Positions 5,647-5,649 of a stretch of DNA of 5,649 nucleotides are shown here, in pieces. The first letter of the stretch is position 1, and every line of letters starts with the position of its first letter. The notes beneath the pieces were generated by a model, which searched no databases, had not been told where the DNA came from, and worked only from the letters and a program-made list of their open reading frames with translations. Position numbers and translations under genes: made by a program. Where the stretch lies: positions 1 through 5,649 of the forward strand of contig MNYA01000030.1 of the NCBI GenBank assembly GCA_001872985.1. Direction: 5' to 3'. This DNA comes from a bacterium CG2_30_54_10 (GTDB lineage: Bacteria > Muiribacteriota > Ozemobacteria > Ozemobacterales > Ozemobacteraceae).

Positions 5647-5649
5647 TGC
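5646..5649 (+). other. Possible start codon of the next operon gene
   Basis: The CheX-like gene's stop TGA (5644-5646) overlaps an ATG at 5646-5648 as TGATG, a common stop/start coupling in operons. Only one further base is present, so neither the gene nor its product can be judged, and no strong ribosome site is seen just upstream. Confidence 0.3.

Overview
The window is a compact, single-strand bacterial chemotaxis operon. Seven genes on the + strand are packed with gaps of 1-67 nt or an overlap, in the order cheA - cheR - cheB - cheY - cheD - CheY-like receiver - CheX-like phosphatase. Nothing on the - strand looks like a gene. Base composition is near 50-55% G+C by eye, apart from a very G+C-rich first ~130 bases. 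The sequence does not identify the organism. The gene set (cheD plus a CheX-type protein, no E. coli-style cheZ) and a CheA of the P1-P3-P4-P5 type fit many motile bacteria outside the gamma-proteobacteria. No IS element, integrase, tRNA or CRISPR array is visible. Both ends look cut: the cheA frame is open to the left edge, and a TGATG stop/start overlap at the right edge suggests the operon continues.

Layout: 3-1907 histidine kinase CheA (5' end unresolved, with an Ala-rich in-frame lead-in); 1941-2750 receptor methyltransferase CheR; 2752-3816 receptor methylesterase CheB, one base after cheR; 3884-4270 CheY, with its own good ribosome binding site after the largest gap; 4283-4762 receptor deamidase CheD; 4767-5159 a second stand-alone receiver; 5149-5646 a CheX/CheC-family phosphatase overlapping that receiver by 11 nt.

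How they work together: receptors (not in this window) and a CheW adaptor (also absent) would control CheA. CheA autophosphorylates on His57 (numbered from the ATG at 156) and passes phosphate to CheY, CheB and possibly the second receiver. CheR adds and CheB removes receptor methyl groups for adaptation, and CheD deamidates receptor glutamines. The CheX-like protein probably dephosphorylates CheY and/or the adjacent receiver. All recognised catalytic residues in the seven genes are present, so the system looks intact.

The core is ordinary. The points worth a second look are: a 24-residue MshEN-like (c-di-GMP-binding type) motif in the CheA linker where P2 would sit; an Ala-rich in-frame lead-in ending in a receptor-tail-like DFEEP; two lost histidines in conserved CheB loops; a second receiver without the aromatic switch residue, coupled to CheX; and a G8 tract near the end of cheY.
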